The position numbers and the translations under genes are program-made. This document shows positions 22,450 to 34,345 of a DNA stretch of 64,000 bases, one piece after another. Under the pieces are notes generated by a model that saw only the letters and a list, made by a program, of their open reading frames with translations, was not told the origin of the DNA and ran no database searches. The stretch is from NCBI GenBank assembly GCA_958298945.1, contig OY282606.1, positions 93,875,696 to 93,939,695 of the forward strand, in the 5' to 3' direction. Source of the DNA: Atherix ibis (Eukaryota > Arthropoda > Insecta > Diptera > Athericidae). Position 1 is the first letter of the stretch. Every line of letters begins with the position of its first letter.

Positions 22450-24640
22450 ACAAGTAATATGGAACTAAAAAATGATCTACTTAAATGGAAAGAAAAATGA
22501 ATCGTGGTCTCCCTGATCCTTTTTTCCACTGCAAACTACCAATTTTCTTGTACCGCTTTACAATTAACTTATCCAACATGTAGGAAATATTTTTTCTGGT
22601 TATTTATAGTAAGAATATGTCCCAGGTAGAGAAATTTTTTTCTCTACCCAACTTATGGTAGAGAAACGCATTTGAAAATAACCAATTATGTAATAAAAAC
22701 AAAGTGAGCAAAATTCTTTGCCTAGCACTGCATATAGGCAAAAAAAAAAAAATTTGAAGACATTTACAAGGATATCAATGTAGATTTAGTGAATGCTTAC
22801 ATTAGTGTTCTTATTTCAGATAATAAACAACTTGTTTAGTTTTTATTTATTTATTTAAGAATATTCCAAAAGCAAATTGCTAAAAAAAAATTATACTGAG
22901 GCAAAAAAAATCTATACCTCAAGGTTCGATTCTAAGACCATAGTAGGGATAAATAGAAAATTTCACGAAATCGTTTTCTTTTTTTTAAATAAAAATATTA
23001 TGGAAAATTATTTGTTAATAATATTATTCTATTATTAATAGAAAATTAATTTAATCGAATTGAATCCTTTCTAATAACTTTTGAAAGCTAGCAAATTTTT
23101 CAGTTATTAAATAAACTCGAAATTTGTTTCGAAACTCAATTATCCAAACTAAATTTAAAGTTTACTTAATTCACAACAAAAAGCAAGTACTTTTGAAATA
23201 GGAAGTTTATTTTAAAGAATATTTAAAATTGGTATACAGAAAAATTTTAAAAGCCAACTCATCAAGCCTTTTGTAAATGGAAAGAATTTATAGTAGCCTT
23301 TTTCCTATACTCAGTTATGGAAAGTATTCTATTAGGTTTAGCTATGGTACTTTAAAAGTTACATAATTGCTATAAAAGTTTCATAGTCACAAAAGCACAG
23401 TGATATTAAAAATTCATCGAAATCTACTAACTTTAATGAAAGTTATTTTTACCCTATAGAATCTGTACATGTGTATTTATTGCTGTATGTATGTGTATAG
23501 TACTTTAAGGAGTAGAAATATTCTGAAAAAAAAGGACTCAAATCTACATGAAAATTTACCCTTTTTTTGGGGAGAGTTCGGATAAAGATACTCTTTTACA
23601 GTTTGCAGAAAAATGAAAAAAAAAACACTTGGTAGGAAAGGCGTTTTGTACTGAAGATGATGCTAATGCTCCTCGTCATTTACCGACGCAATTGATGATA
23701 ATAAAAAGGCATCACTGAATTTCTATACAAATCTGGATCTTCTTTTCGCAGTTGGAATCTTGTAAAGTGCGGCAAGGATTAAGGAAATGAATACTTTCGA
23801 AATATATAGTGACTGCCATTACACTTGAATGTGATCTACCCGCGCGCTTGTTTTGTTCAACACTTGCCGGTTCAGTGTCTGTTTTTTTTGTATTAAAATG
23901 AAAAGCTAATTAAGAGTCACTCATCACTGCTAAAGTGCGGAAGGTCTTGTTTATAGCGTAATTAGTGGGGTAAAGCTTGAATGCTATGTTACACCTGTGT
24001 ATTTAATATAATTTATCTTTTTACATTTGTTTCTTTTCGGTTGTCTTTTATGTGTAGCTGTCATTCAGGACCTACTACTACTATATTTTCAAAAACGCTC
24101 GACAATGTTTAAAAAGTAACAGTCATCATGGACAGGTTTTGTTTTTGAATTTCATCGTGTTTTTTTTTTGCACAATAAAAACAAACGGAAAAATAAAACA
24201 CATAAATTTATTTAAACAAATGGTTAAAGCCAACCAAATGGTTGAATATTATGTTTTGTATAAAGTTACCAAGCGTAAAGGCAATAAAATTATATCAGAA
24301 CAGTTGAATTTCCACCCTTATTGTAAATGCCCCATCACTGTCGGTACCCATTTTCGATTGAAAACCAAATGGTGGAGTTTGGGTTGTGAACATAGTTGTA
24401 GGATAATGGAAAATATTCTACAATTGATGTACGTGCGTCAAGTGAGGTAGCACCTATTCAAATAAAACTTCCCTCAAACTGACTGCATGTCATTTCCTAA
24501 CATAACAAACTTATACAAAAATATTCACCCTACACCATGTCTGATTTTCTTACCAAAACTGATAAAGTTATATCAAGCAAATTATATATCAGCTCACGTC
24601 AGATGGTGGTGGTTCCTTTTTTTTATAGTTTCCTAATTAT
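22450..24640. other. AT-rich DNA, no recognised gene
   Basis: No family motif recognised. A 103-codon open frame (24139-24450 plus) has no match I can name. Around 23820-23900 the base composition is a little richer in GC (acccgcgcgcttg) and a TTCAGTG initiator-like word occurs at 23871, but no coding start or splice context supports a gene. Confidence 0.5.
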
Positions 24641-24644
24641 TTAT

Positions 24645-24725
24645 TTTTACGTTTTTATGGCACCTGCCTTCCTAATCAAAACAAAACAAAACAAAAATAC
24701 CACTCGTATTTTATCTAAACAACAG
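24645..24725. repeat. Short dispersed repeat, copy 1 (copy 2 at 27473-27555)
   Basis: Both copies contain ttacgtttttatgg, then ctaatcaaaacaaaacaaaa and then accactcgtattttatct followed by aacaaca. No coding capacity. Confidence 0.9.
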
Positions 24726-25559
24726 AATCTTCAATAAAGAAAGAAAGTCCCATCCCTTATTAAGGATTTTTATTGTTTCTTAAAAGAATACGAACATTTT
24801 CTGATTTTTAATAAAGTTTCTCTTCTCTTAAATTTACTCTCATTTTCTACTTCTATTCTATTCTATTTTATGACCAGGTATATAAAGGTGCATATCCTAC
24901 TTATGATAATATCTACCATATTCAAAAAAATATAACGCAAAAGGGTAAAAGTTCTAAACAAAAGTTTAGATTTTCTATTCAAATATGCGCTGCTCCATTT
25001 TTGGCCTACCCAATATCCTTCTCGTCACTGTAAAACTGTGTTTGTTTTGATCCTTAAAATGATATTATTTCGTTCTCACTCGTTTCATATATAATTAACA
25101 ATTGGATATGTATTCAACGATTTATACAATAATATAAAATATTCATTTTAGTTTATTTTTTTCTGGTGGGGGTGCGTGTGTTTTTTGTTGTTGTTTTTAT
25201 TGTTGAATTTATAATACAAAAATGAACTAGGATAATAGTCAGCGCACGTATAGTAATTTTTGTTGAAATTACAATTAAACTATTCCGTGTATAAAGCTAA
25301 TATATCTTTTTGAGAATATATTTTTTTTTATGATTTAGAAAATAATCACTAGAATATATACTAATGAACCTATTTAGACAAATTTTGAATGGTTAGTCCA
25401 TAAACAGGAATAAAGTTGACAGGTATAAAATTTATATTAAAAAGGAATTTATGATCATATTCTGCATATACCATATACTACAATTATGGAAAAATTTATT
25501 CGGCATCCTTGATTTTTAATAGATTTAAAAAAAAACTATATATAAAATTTAATACAGGG

Positions 25560-26560
25560 TAATGCTTATGTTTCAAGTCGATTTGGTTTGTCGGCCATCT
25601 TGGTTTCGATACCATTTGTCTGTTAGTATTTGGCAGTCGTATAGAGTGGTCGATAACAATTTATTTAATTTTATTCAAATAATTGTTCAATTGTGAATAC
25701 GCGGATAAAATTAGGTAATTTTTTTGGTGTTAATCATATTCCGAGCAAGTCAACTATTCAGCGGATAATAAATAATTTTGAAAATATGCATGAACTGGAA
25801 GATAAAGCAAAGAATGGGCGACAATTAAGCCAATGTACACCTGAAATGATTGATGCGGTGAGTCAGAGTTTTGCTGAATGTTCGAGTACCTCTTATCGAC
25901 GCAGTACGCAAGAATTGTTCTTTTGTTAAAAATTCTAGAAAAATATTTGATTTTTTACCTGCACAAAATTCAATTGACACAACAGCTGCAGGCAAATGAC
26001 CATGAACAGCGGCGAGATTGGAGTGCTCGAGCTTTATAACTCGGTATAGACGACCACCAATTTTATCAAAAAATCATTATAAGCGACGGAGCACACTTCG
26101 ACTTTGCTGGCTTTGTTAATAAACAGATTAACTGCTATTGGGGCACTAAAAATCCTCAACTGATACACCAAACACCAATACACCGATGAGGATGCTGGAC
26201 GCAATGCTGTAACAGTTACTGGTGAATGCTATCGGGACATGTGGGAAAACTTTCTTCTGCATGTGGCGCCACACAGCTCATGCTCTGATGCAAATTTTTA
26301 GAGAAATTTTTCCGGGCCAAATAATGTCAAAAAGTGTTGTCACGATTTCTTCATATCAGGGTATTTTAAGGAAAAGGTGTACACTAACAAACCAACCATA
26401 ACCTCGATGCTTAAGGACAACATTCGAAACAAAATTGCTGAAATAACACCAGAAGTCTTCGAAAATGTTATGAAAAAAGGTATTTGACCGATTTCGAAAA
26501 TGTTATGAAAAAAGGTGTTTGTATTTTTATCAATAAAATATAAATTATAAAATTGTATTT
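25560..26560 (+). pseudogene. ITm (DUF4817-type) transposase, fairly complete relic
   Basis: Plus strand. The N-terminal helix-turn-helix domain is open at 25693-25929: IPSKSTIQRIINNFENMHEL, then NGRQLSQCTPEMIDAVSQSF (family: PSxxTIxRxVxKFExTGSV, RTPENIEAVRxSV). After broken sequence comes IIISDGAHFDFAGFVNKQIN then CYWGTKNPQLIHQTP at 26070-26170; the family form is FSDEAHF, NGYVNKQNxRxW. The first catalytic Asp is present but the following Glu is Gly. The C-terminal EKVYTNKPTI and NKIAEITPEVFENVMKKG end near 26490. A short duplication, ccgatttcgaaaatgttatgaaaaaagg, follows. Several stops make it non-functional. It may start near 25554 (tacagggtaa), a common ITm terminus. Confidence 0.82.
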
Positions 26561-26676
26561 CATTTGAAAGTTATTACAAAAAAACTTTCTACAAAACAAA
26601 AAATTAATTCTCTCAAATTTTCCAAAAAATTAACTACAGGATTATCCATTTTGTGCTTTGTAAAGAACAGGCCTAC

Positions 26677-27087
26677 CATTTGACAGATGTCAAACAGATA
26701 TGTTATCTAAGGTCTAGTTTAGGATAAAAAATGTAAAAACTGTCTAAAAAACGTGGTGATTCTGCCGTAAAACTTTTTTTTTTAATAGTTACCCTGTTAT
26801 GACCTTTGGTTTTATTTTTTCCTCTAAAATTATTTAAAAACCCCCTTTTAACATTTATGTGCTAATAATCTTATGACATTATTGTAAACTTCTTTTTTGT
26901 TGTTGTTGAATTTATTCAGTTTGGCGTGATTGGCAAAAGATGGCTCTTTGAGCTTTTAAACAAAAATTCCTTTTTTAAATTTTCTAAATAATTTGACAGA
27001 TGTCAAGCAGTTATATTATTTAAAGTCTAGTTTAGCATAAAAAATGTAAAAGCCTTTTGGAAAATGTGGTGATTCTGCCGTAGGTAC
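26677..27087. repeat. 96-bp direct repeat flanking the second dispersed repeat
   Basis: Unit 1 (26677-26772) runs from atttgacagatgtcaa to gtggtgattctgccgta and recurs as unit 2 (26990-27087), offset 313. Between them lies copy 2 of the repeat first seen at 18952 (26787-26990). Unit 2 runs directly into ITm transposase coding. Confidence 0.85.
26787..26990. repeat. Second dispersed repeat, copy 2
   Basis: Matches 18952-19190 from agttaccctgttatgac to the end, with small gaps. It is enclosed by the direct repeat described for 26677-27087. Confidence 0.88.
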
Positions 27088-27440
27088 ATTTCGCTGAAAA
27101 TTTATTTCAGTGGATACGTCAATAAGCAAAAACGTCATATAAGCGGCTCTGAAAATTCACAATTGACTGTAAAGTTAATTGTGGCTTTCCAGAGCCCCTT
27201 ATAAAGCAATTGGGCCTTATATGGGGCTCTGAAATTGGTTTGGTCTGAAGTTGAACATTTTTATCTTGGTTTTAGCAAGACGGTGCCAAAAACCATGCAA
27301 CAAGATAAATATAGGCTTCGTTGTGCCAATATTTGCCATGACGCGTTATTTTAAGATTTACCATCTAATTTAAGTGGCTTCCATGATCGTGCGATTTGAC
27401 GCCGTTGCACCTTTTTTTGCAACGAATCGAGTTCTGCAAA
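27088..27440 (+). pseudogene. ITm transposase relic, middle and catalytic part
   Basis: Plus-strand pieces in changing frames: FSGYVNKQKRHI (family NGYVNKQN), SENSQLTVKLIVAF, WSEVEHFYLGF, then CHDALF and the block DRAIxRRCTFFCNE, whose alternate frame gives CDLTPLHLFLQRI at 27395-27425 (family RSCDLTPLDFFLWG; the catalytic Asp reads His). The DNA word gatcgtgcgatttgacgcc is the conserved block of this family. It is followed at once by the short repeat at 27473. Inactive. Confidence 0.68.
27145..27196. repeat. Imperfect inverted repeat, 20-bp arms and 12-base loop
   Basis: Arms GGCTCTGAAAATTCACAATT (27145-27164) and 27177-27196 pair at 17 of 20 positions. It lies inside the ITm relic. Confidence 0.8.
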
Positions 27441-27472
27441 AAGTCTTGTGGTAACCATTTTAATAATGTGTT

Positions 27473-27555
27473 TACGTTTTTATGGGACTTTCGCCCCTAA
27501 TCAAAACAAAACAAAACAAGAAAAAAATACCACTCGTATTTTATCTTAACAACAT
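27473..27555. repeat. Short dispersed repeat, copy 2
   Basis: Matches 24645-24725. Its left end abuts the ITm relic. Confidence 0.9.
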
Positions 27556-29130
27556 AAGATAATGTCAAGTTCCAATCAATATAGTATAATAAAATTTTAT
27601 TTAAAAATGTATCCAAAAGCACACTTTTGGCGAAAACCTAACACAGCCTTCACCCCTCTCTTTATTCACCTAACCAATATTGCTTCTATTAAATTTCATT
27701 GTCTATTTTATAAGCCCAATTAGTATTCCTTAATTTTTAAATTTAATTAGTTTAAGTTTTGAATATGTTTTTAGTTTTGAATATGTTAAAAACATAAATT
27801 ACTTATCCTTTTTGTGTACAGTCGAATCAGGAAAAGAACTCCTTTAAACACGAGTACTATTATTACTTTTTACATTTTTTTTTAAATACTTAATTTTGTA
27901 TTTGATCAAACTGTTCAATAGTATTTTTTTTAAAATTTTCACTAAATTTAATTCAGTAAATTTGATGCGTGTAGCCGGTACATTTTATGTTAAAAAAAGC
28001 TGTACATATAGTAGAACGCATATAGAAGCTACAGTTCCGGTTGTCGTCCACAAAGTACAGAAAAGTGCATTTTACTTTTAATCTCTGCACACTTCCGTAA
28101 GCTTTTTGTATCTGTCAACGAGCATATTCCCTTAAGTACGTGTTGCTTTCCACTGCTTGCTAGCATTTGTCAATTTGCCTTTGAAAAGACTGATTTGTGT
28201 TAGTTCACCTACGCCATTTTGTTCGTGCAACCGTGAAGGCAAAGATTTACACGTCGAAGGTGCAAACGCGTCCGTCCTATGATGGCAATGCTATAGTTGG
28301 TCACCTCCAAGCTGTGCAGTCGCCAGCAATGATCATGAACATTGACGTACTCGCGTACACTTGTATTTGCAGCGCTTGGCCGATTATGTTAGGCGTATTC
28401 GTGGTAATAAGGTCTGGGCCGTGACTTTTGGAGGCTAAAGCATACCTTACCTATAGCCAATTACAACTGGAACATTGTGGGTGTTGGGAAATCCGTAATA
28501 ATCAGTCTTAGAAGAACTGATTATTCTCCTTCATTTTTTTTCTCTTCTCCAGTGTCAAAAATCTATAAACTGAAAGATATAAGAGCAATCACGAAAAAAG
28601 CTTTGTGTGGGATAACTACCATTTAAATATACTCGTACAAAGCTTTAAGAAATAAATTATTCGTGGAGCAATTTCAATGGGAATTCAGATTCCAGTTTTC
28701 ACTTTTCTGAATTTTTACTCTTAAAGTTTATTTTCGTGATTGTTACGCAATTGCGACAAAAGCGAAGGCAGTATTTACGTCCTTTATGGCTAATTTATTC
28801 AGATAGAAGATAATGAATCTAATTTAATATTCTCTATACGATATATATTAGATGGAGGAATCTTGCTAAAACTTAGTATAATGTTTTCATTTTGCTTTTT
28901 ATTAAATAAGACTTTTTACTAAAAGAAGCAGATTAATTAATTTATTTGTTTTTTTTTTCTTCGTTTTTTTTACTTTAATTTTTTACGGATTATAGAACAG
29001 AATGTATAGTAGTCTTTTTTATGTACAATAGTTTTAAAAATAAAATATCCTAAAACAAATTAAACTAAGTGGGCTTTGGAAAAGTTAAGTTCAATTAGAT
29101 AGATTTAAAATTTAGATTTCGATGAAATTT
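27556..29130. other. AT-rich DNA; a GC-richer patch at 28140-28490 is unassigned
   Basis: Most of this span shows nothing. A less AT-rich patch (28140-28490) has a 75-codon plus frame (MLVHLRHFVRATVKAKIYTS...) and, in another frame, LQRLADYVRRIRGNKVWA. The composition is unlike its surroundings, so it may be a relic of a gene or element, but I cannot name it. Confidence 0.45.
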
Positions 29131-29139
29131 TTATTTATA

Positions 29140-29400
29140 TATATTATATTGTTTAGAAAATAACATTATTTCTTGCAGGACTCGATTCTTTTGGGATACT
29201 TTTTTTATAGCTTTTTTACACATTTCGGCCTGTAATTCGGGCAAAAAACTAAACCCTTTTGAAGAATTTAAGTTCTTTTCAATGTTTTTCTTATTTATCA
29301 CCAAATTATTTATCAAATCTGTTAATTGTACTAAAACAAAATCTATTGTTATACAAGCATCAGGAGCAAAGCATCTTGCCACAGACGAGTGTGTTATATA
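29140..29400 (-). pseudogene. ITm transposase C-terminal relic
   Basis: A minus-strand open frame (29131-29382, 83 codons) includes FLPELQAEMCKKAIKK. This matches the helix after the catalytic region in the other ITm relics (a gcctgtaattcgggca word on plus, also at 6212 and 6513 in similar form). A plus-strand catgaacgag-like flank is absent, so only the C-terminal part remains. Confidence 0.55.
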
Positions 29401-29889
29401 TCACGTTCGTGTCATAATGAAACATTTTCTAACGCAGGAAACACATAGCTCTGCGTATTAAACGTGAGAGTCCTGTCAGATTTTCACATAAAATACGATA
29501 TTACATTTAACTTGAGACGATATGGTTTCAGGTATGAGTCCTACTTCTTTGGCTACATACTCTTCAACAAACGGATCAAAATTTTGCTAAATTATCTATT
29601 GTACCTGATATTTTACAAAATTGCGATCTCTTTTTTGCGCGCTAATTAATCTCTGATAATTACATTTAAATTCAGCATAAAATCTAGCAAATTTTAATCG
29701 AAGAGTTGTTGGTTCCATGACTGCGCCTGAAAACAAACAATATCTTTCTTTATAGTCATCAGCTTTTTAATTCTCGAGTAAAATACCACATGACTCTTTC
29801 AAACTGCACCACAAGGCATGTATCGAAAACATCAGAACTTGTCATTCTATAATGAAGAAAACGAACTCAACGCACGCTTTTTCAGTAAT

Positions 29890-30470
29890 ATATGCCAAAA
29901 AAGCTACCGAAATGCTTGCTTACTTTTAGAGACTATATCAAATGCTTCTTTTAATGTACGTCAGATTTTCTTATAAGCATACACAATTTTCTGCCTGACT
30001 TAATTGCAAAAACGGCGAGAAATCGTACTGCTTGCATATATTTTTGTAGATTTTTTTTATGAAGACATGACATCCACTGCCATCTAGTTTTCGTAAAAGA
30101 AATTTATTGAATTCGAATAGCATAATTAATGTCCAATTGTATTTTAGTTTTATTATTTATTTTCTAAATATCAATCAAATATCAAGCACATCAATTTTGT
30201 AGAGTTTTTAAACACGCCATTCTCCATGATGTGGTAGCATACCGAAATGCTTGCATACTTTTGTTGTTTTTAAAGTTGTCATTTTGACACTTATCGGAAA
30301 GTGAAAGGGTGGTTTTTATATTTTTTGAAGAATTTATATAAATAGTTATATTGTTGATAACATTTAAAATGGGAAACTCTTTATTTCAGAAAATGAATTG
30401 TTTTATAAAGGACTGCTGGTCATTCAACGGAATGAGGAAACCGGGAGTTTAACTTTCTTTCGGAAAGTTG
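29890..30470 (+). repeat. P-like dispersed repeat, copy B, with THAP-like start
   Basis: Shares the landmarks of copies A, C and D, but starts with a piece of the right-hand part (accgaaatgcttgcttac) fused to gtacgtcagattttc. Its right half matches copy D: gttgtcattttgacac, atatgttgataacatttaaaat-like spacer, then ttatttcag followed by an ATG at 30393. The ATG opens MNCFIKDCWSFNGMRKPGV before a stop. C-x4-C close to the start, followed by a short loop, is what the C2CH THAP zinc finger of P-element transposases looks like. The ttatttcag just before could be a splice acceptor. The THAP reading is an inference from 19 residues. Confidence 0.6.
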
Positions 30471-30713
30471 ACATCTTCATTTTTACTAGATAAATTAACA
30501 AAAATTTAGTTTATAATGTGTTTAAAGTGGTTAAAAAGGGAAAAGTTCGTTATTCAAAAAATGTAAACAAATGTGATGTTGACAGTTCAATGTTTACAAG
30601 AAAATAGTTCAGTGCCGGCGTACGTAAAGTGTGTGTAAGAAAATTTAAGTGAACGTATTTCAATAGTGCAAGAAATAATTTAATTTCTGTTAATTCTTAA
30701 ATTTAACGATTGC

Positions 30714-30780
30714 ATTTCTCGGAATACGGCTATAGAGCGGGTGATAATTCATCCCGCTCTATAGCCGTATTCCGAGAAAT
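30714..30780. repeat. Perfect inverted repeat, 28-bp arms and 11-base loop
   Basis: Arms 30714-30741 (ATTTCTCGGAATACGGCTAT...) and 30753-30780 match with no mismatch; the loop is TGATAATTCAT. The arm is much richer in GC than its flanks. It lies 240 bases right of copy B. Confidence 0.98.
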
Positions 30781-31099
30781 AAGTACGATCGATTTTGTTT
30801 TTGCATCTGTTTCGGATTTCACGATGTTTATAGTAGTAATTGGTACTATCACTTCACTATGTAATTCTATGTTTACTTGGTATTCACCCAAGTTTTTGAT
30901 GCTTATTCCAGCAAAAGATAAACTACGATGATCTATTCATCTCCGATCTTTGAAGCCATTTGACATCACCAAATCTCCAAATTAACCATACTAGGAACTG
31001 TCACCACATGACAACCAAAATTTAGCGTACCGTGAGGCGCCGGCTTATTGAAATCACACTTGGCCTAGATTGAAATCTTCAACCTTAGGAGTAATAAAT

Positions 31100-31290
31100 T
31101 GGTCTTCCTGAGGCCATAGCACTCAGACTTGACGGAAACTGTGTCAATAAAATAGAACAGGTCCAGAACTACCTCAGACCAAAATGCACACCAAAAAGTC
31201 ACTTTTCGCAGATACAAGGGCTTCTCTACAGTCACTTGTAGGTTTTTAAAGCAATTTTACTTGTTGACATATTCACAGAGTGAGAAATTA
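31100..31290 (-). pseudogene. ITm transposase fragment
   Basis: The plus-strand words gccatagcactcagacttgacgg and aaatgcacaccaaaaagtcac, then gtcacttgtaggtttttaaagc also occur in the relic at 16680-16810 and, in part, at 7425-7500. Read on minus they are the middle of the transposase. No catalytic block is present. Confidence 0.6.
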
Positions 31291-31299
31291 GCCTCAGAG

Positions 31300-32650
31300 A
31301 TAAAGAAAATTTCAACGAAACATGGCTGCGGCAGAAAAAACCTATTATAATGAAAAATTTTTTTAATAATTTATAATTAGTTGAAACTATTTTTAAAATA
31401 TATTCTTTTCATTTACAAGAGTAGCTTTTAACTATATACAATAATGAGCCGAATATGAATTCTTGACGAAATTAAATATAAAAAAATATGGAAAATTCAA
31501 ATAAATTATTGTCCATGTACGAGTCGGTCAAAAAAAAACCTTCCATTAAGTATTCAAATTATACGATTTGAATAGATTTTCTTCAATTAAGATCTTTTCC
31601 GTTTTCATTAGTACTTAATTATGACAATTACTCTTACTATATTGTTAGTCGTTATGGAAGAAAAAAATCTTTCCCATCATTATGTATCTTCGCGTTATGC
31701 AGTTTTTTCTTGAAAATTTTTTACTCAACGTAGTTTTTTGTTATTAATTTGGAATATTTTTTTTTTAGGGAAAAATAATTTATTTCACAAAAATAAAGCT
31801 AATTTTCGCATAAATTTTTAATAATAAGCAATTATTTCTCATTTAACTTGCACTCGTAAGTATAAAATCCTTGCTCAATTTCTGGGTTTGTTAAAAATCC
31901 ACCTATTTTATGAGTCGTTATTCTTTTCGACGTTGATTTTCACCTACCTTCCATGTAGTCATTGTGATAAACGTCACTAATAAATTCCCGACAATTTCCG
32001 TGTCCTTTCACATAATTTTTCTTTCTTTTTAAAAGTTCGTTTGTGGCTTCTTTCGTGCTAGAATCCCTATTATGCGGACACGCACACAAATTTATGTATA
32101 ATGGAAGAAAAAAAATTTTTTTTTGAATTATCTCAGGTCTAATGTATATTTTCATTAGTTATTTATTCACTATAGGAAATGGGGGTTTAGTTTATGGGTA
32201 ACTACAAACTTTCTGGAAACATGTGTGTCCTTTCATTATTTATCCAATATATGTGATAATGTCGGTCCATATTTCAAGATAAATGTCTCCCTCTATATGT
32301 CCAAATGCTTCTTATTTTTTTCAAAAACAATTTATTCATTAATAAATATTCCTAGATTTATGAAAACCGAAAACATCTGTTTTATAGCAAATAATTGTTA
32401 TGCTAGCGTGTATGTCCTTTCTTTCAATTTTATACATTTTTGATTTTGGTATAAAAGCTGTAAAAGTTTTGAAAATCTTCACAATTGTATGAGAGTCCAC
32501 ACAATTATAAATAATATAATTTTCAGATCAGATTTTTCGAAAGACTTTTTATTATTCTAATCCAAACCTGATAAGAAAGGTTTGGTGTCAAACATATTTT
32601 ATATTCTGGTTGTTTTAACCACCGAACAACGCGTTCAAATTACATAAACT
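31300..32650. other. AT-rich DNA, no recognised gene
   Basis: No family motif on either strand. The 71- and 72-codon frames here resemble random AT-rich sequence. Confidence 0.6.
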
Positions 32651-32659
32651 TTCTACCTT

Positions 32660-33160
32660 AGATTGTAGAATACCTGGATTGGCCCGTACGTCAGATCTTC
32701 GCGTCTGACTTATTGCAAAAGCGGCTAGAAATCATACTGCTTGCATACATTTGTGTAGATTTTTTTTTATGTAGACATGGCACCCACTGACATCTAGTTT
32801 TCGTAATAAAAATTTATTGAATTCCAAAAGCATCATATTATTTATTTCGTAAATAGTAACCGCCTCAAAATTTTGGAAACTTTCGGAGAGTTTTAAAAGA
32901 CGCCATTCTCCATGATGTGGTAGCATACCGAAATGCTTGCTTACTTTTGGAGACTATATCAAATGAATCTTTAAGTGTGATAGAGAACTTCAAAGAGGGT
33001 GAGCTATCAAACCATGGTTAAACTGAATAATAAATTAGTAGCGCCACAATAATACAGGTCATTTGAAGACAACTAAAGGGTGCCCTGGCTAGGTCAATAA
33101 CTGAACACAAACTCAAGACAATTGTGTTTTAGAGACAGGTGTAACTTAATGAGGATATAA
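32660..33160. repeat. P-like dispersed repeat, copy C
   Basis: Carries all the landmarks of copy A including its right end (catggttaaactg, gtagcgccacaataat, tgaacacaaactcaagac). Copy D follows after about 110 bases in the same orientation, so C and D form a direct pair. Confidence 0.88.
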
Positions 33161-33269
33161 TTTCCAATAACTTCTTTGAAATTAACGCATCGCATTTTGC
33201 ATAATAATAAGGTCGGTAGTGTTAGCTGGCGTCTGTAAACCAGCTGACATCTGTCAAACCAGGTCTCAT

Positions 33270-33790
33270 GCTTAGATTAAAGAATACGTGGATTCTCTCC
33301 GAATTATTGCAAAAGCGACGAGAAATCGTACTGTTTGGATGCATTTGTGTAGACTTTTTTATGTAGACATGATACCCACTGACATCTAGTTTTCGTAATG
33401 GGAATTTATTGAATTCCAAAAGTATAATTTATATCCAATTGTATTTTAGATTTATTATTTATTTCCCAAATATCAAGCGCCTCAATTTTGTAGACTTTCG
33501 GAGAGTTTTAAAACACGCCATTCTCCATGATAGTAGTAGCAAACCAAAATGCTTGCATACTTTTGTTGTTTTTCAAGTTGTCATTTTGACACTCATCGGA
33601 AAGTGCAAGTAAAGGAAGTGTGATTTTTATATGTTTTAAAGTATTTACGAAAAAGTAAGTATTTATATAAATAGTTATATTGTTGATAACATTTAAAATA
33701 GGAAGTTTTTATTTCAGAAAATGAAGTGTTTTAGAAAGGATTGCTCAAAATTCAACGGAATGAAGAAGCCGGGAATTTAACAAAATCCAC
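33270..33790 (+). repeat. P-like dispersed repeat, copy D, with THAP-like start
   Basis: Begins ttagattaaagaatacg and contains catctagttttcgtaa and cgccattctccatgat. Its right half matches copy B through ttatttcag and an ATG at 33721, which opens MKCFRKDCSKFNGMKKPGI before a stop. C3 and C8 with the following small, basic residues resemble the start of P-element THAP domains (MKYC-x2-C type). The only other copy with this start is B. The rest of a transposase is not seen. Confidence 0.62.
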
Positions 33791-33979
33791 AATATTTAAA
33801 AAAAATATATTTTTTTACGCCTTAATGACATTACATATGAAAATGGTTTTAAAGGAACCGCTTCAATCGCACTGGTGAAGTTTAAAATTGGCCTCACTGA
33901 TTTACGCCGTTTCTGTTATTTTTGTGTAGAGGCCTATCCAGGAACTTCTATAATCTAAGCTTTCTACAAAGGTTATTCT

Positions 33980-34345
33980 TTAAAATGTTCTTTAGCGATG
34001 AGGCAAAAAAAAGGATCAATATGTAAAATTGTTATATATGGGGTTGTGATAACCCACAAGTGACTGTGAAGAAGCCATTGTATCCGTGAACAATAACTTT
34101 ATTCTATAGATTTTTTTCTAAAGTTATTTCTTTGAAGGAGAGACTTTTACAGCCACTTCTGATTGCTCTGGCCAAAAATGATAATATATATTTTTGGTCT
34201 GAACTTGAAGATTTTAGTTCTGAACCAAAAATATGTGGTTTCAGTAACACGACCACATGACAAATTTTGACGAACACGCGTAATTTCAATATTTCGTTAT
34301 GTCAAGATCGTGCGATTTGACGCCTTTGGATTTTTTTGTGTGGGC
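33980..34345 (+). pseudogene. ITm transposase relic
   Basis: Plus strand: MFFSDEAKKRINM at 33990 (family FSDEAHF; first catalytic Asp and the Glu are present), then CYIWGCDNPQVTVKKPLYP at 34030, FWSELEDF at 34195, and finally DRAI at 34305 with the conserved DNA block gatcgtgcgatttgacgcc. In the frame used by the family this last block is CDLTPLDFFVW-like, ending at the hairpin. Stops are frequent. A fragment shared with the left flank of P-like copy A (cctatccag...cttctataa) lies just upstream at 33938. Confidence 0.7.

Noticed and set aside
24139..24450. 103-codon open frame on plus
   Set aside because: Lys-, Ile- and Phe-rich as expected from AT-rich DNA, no family motif, no leader or splice context. 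Length alone is not enough.
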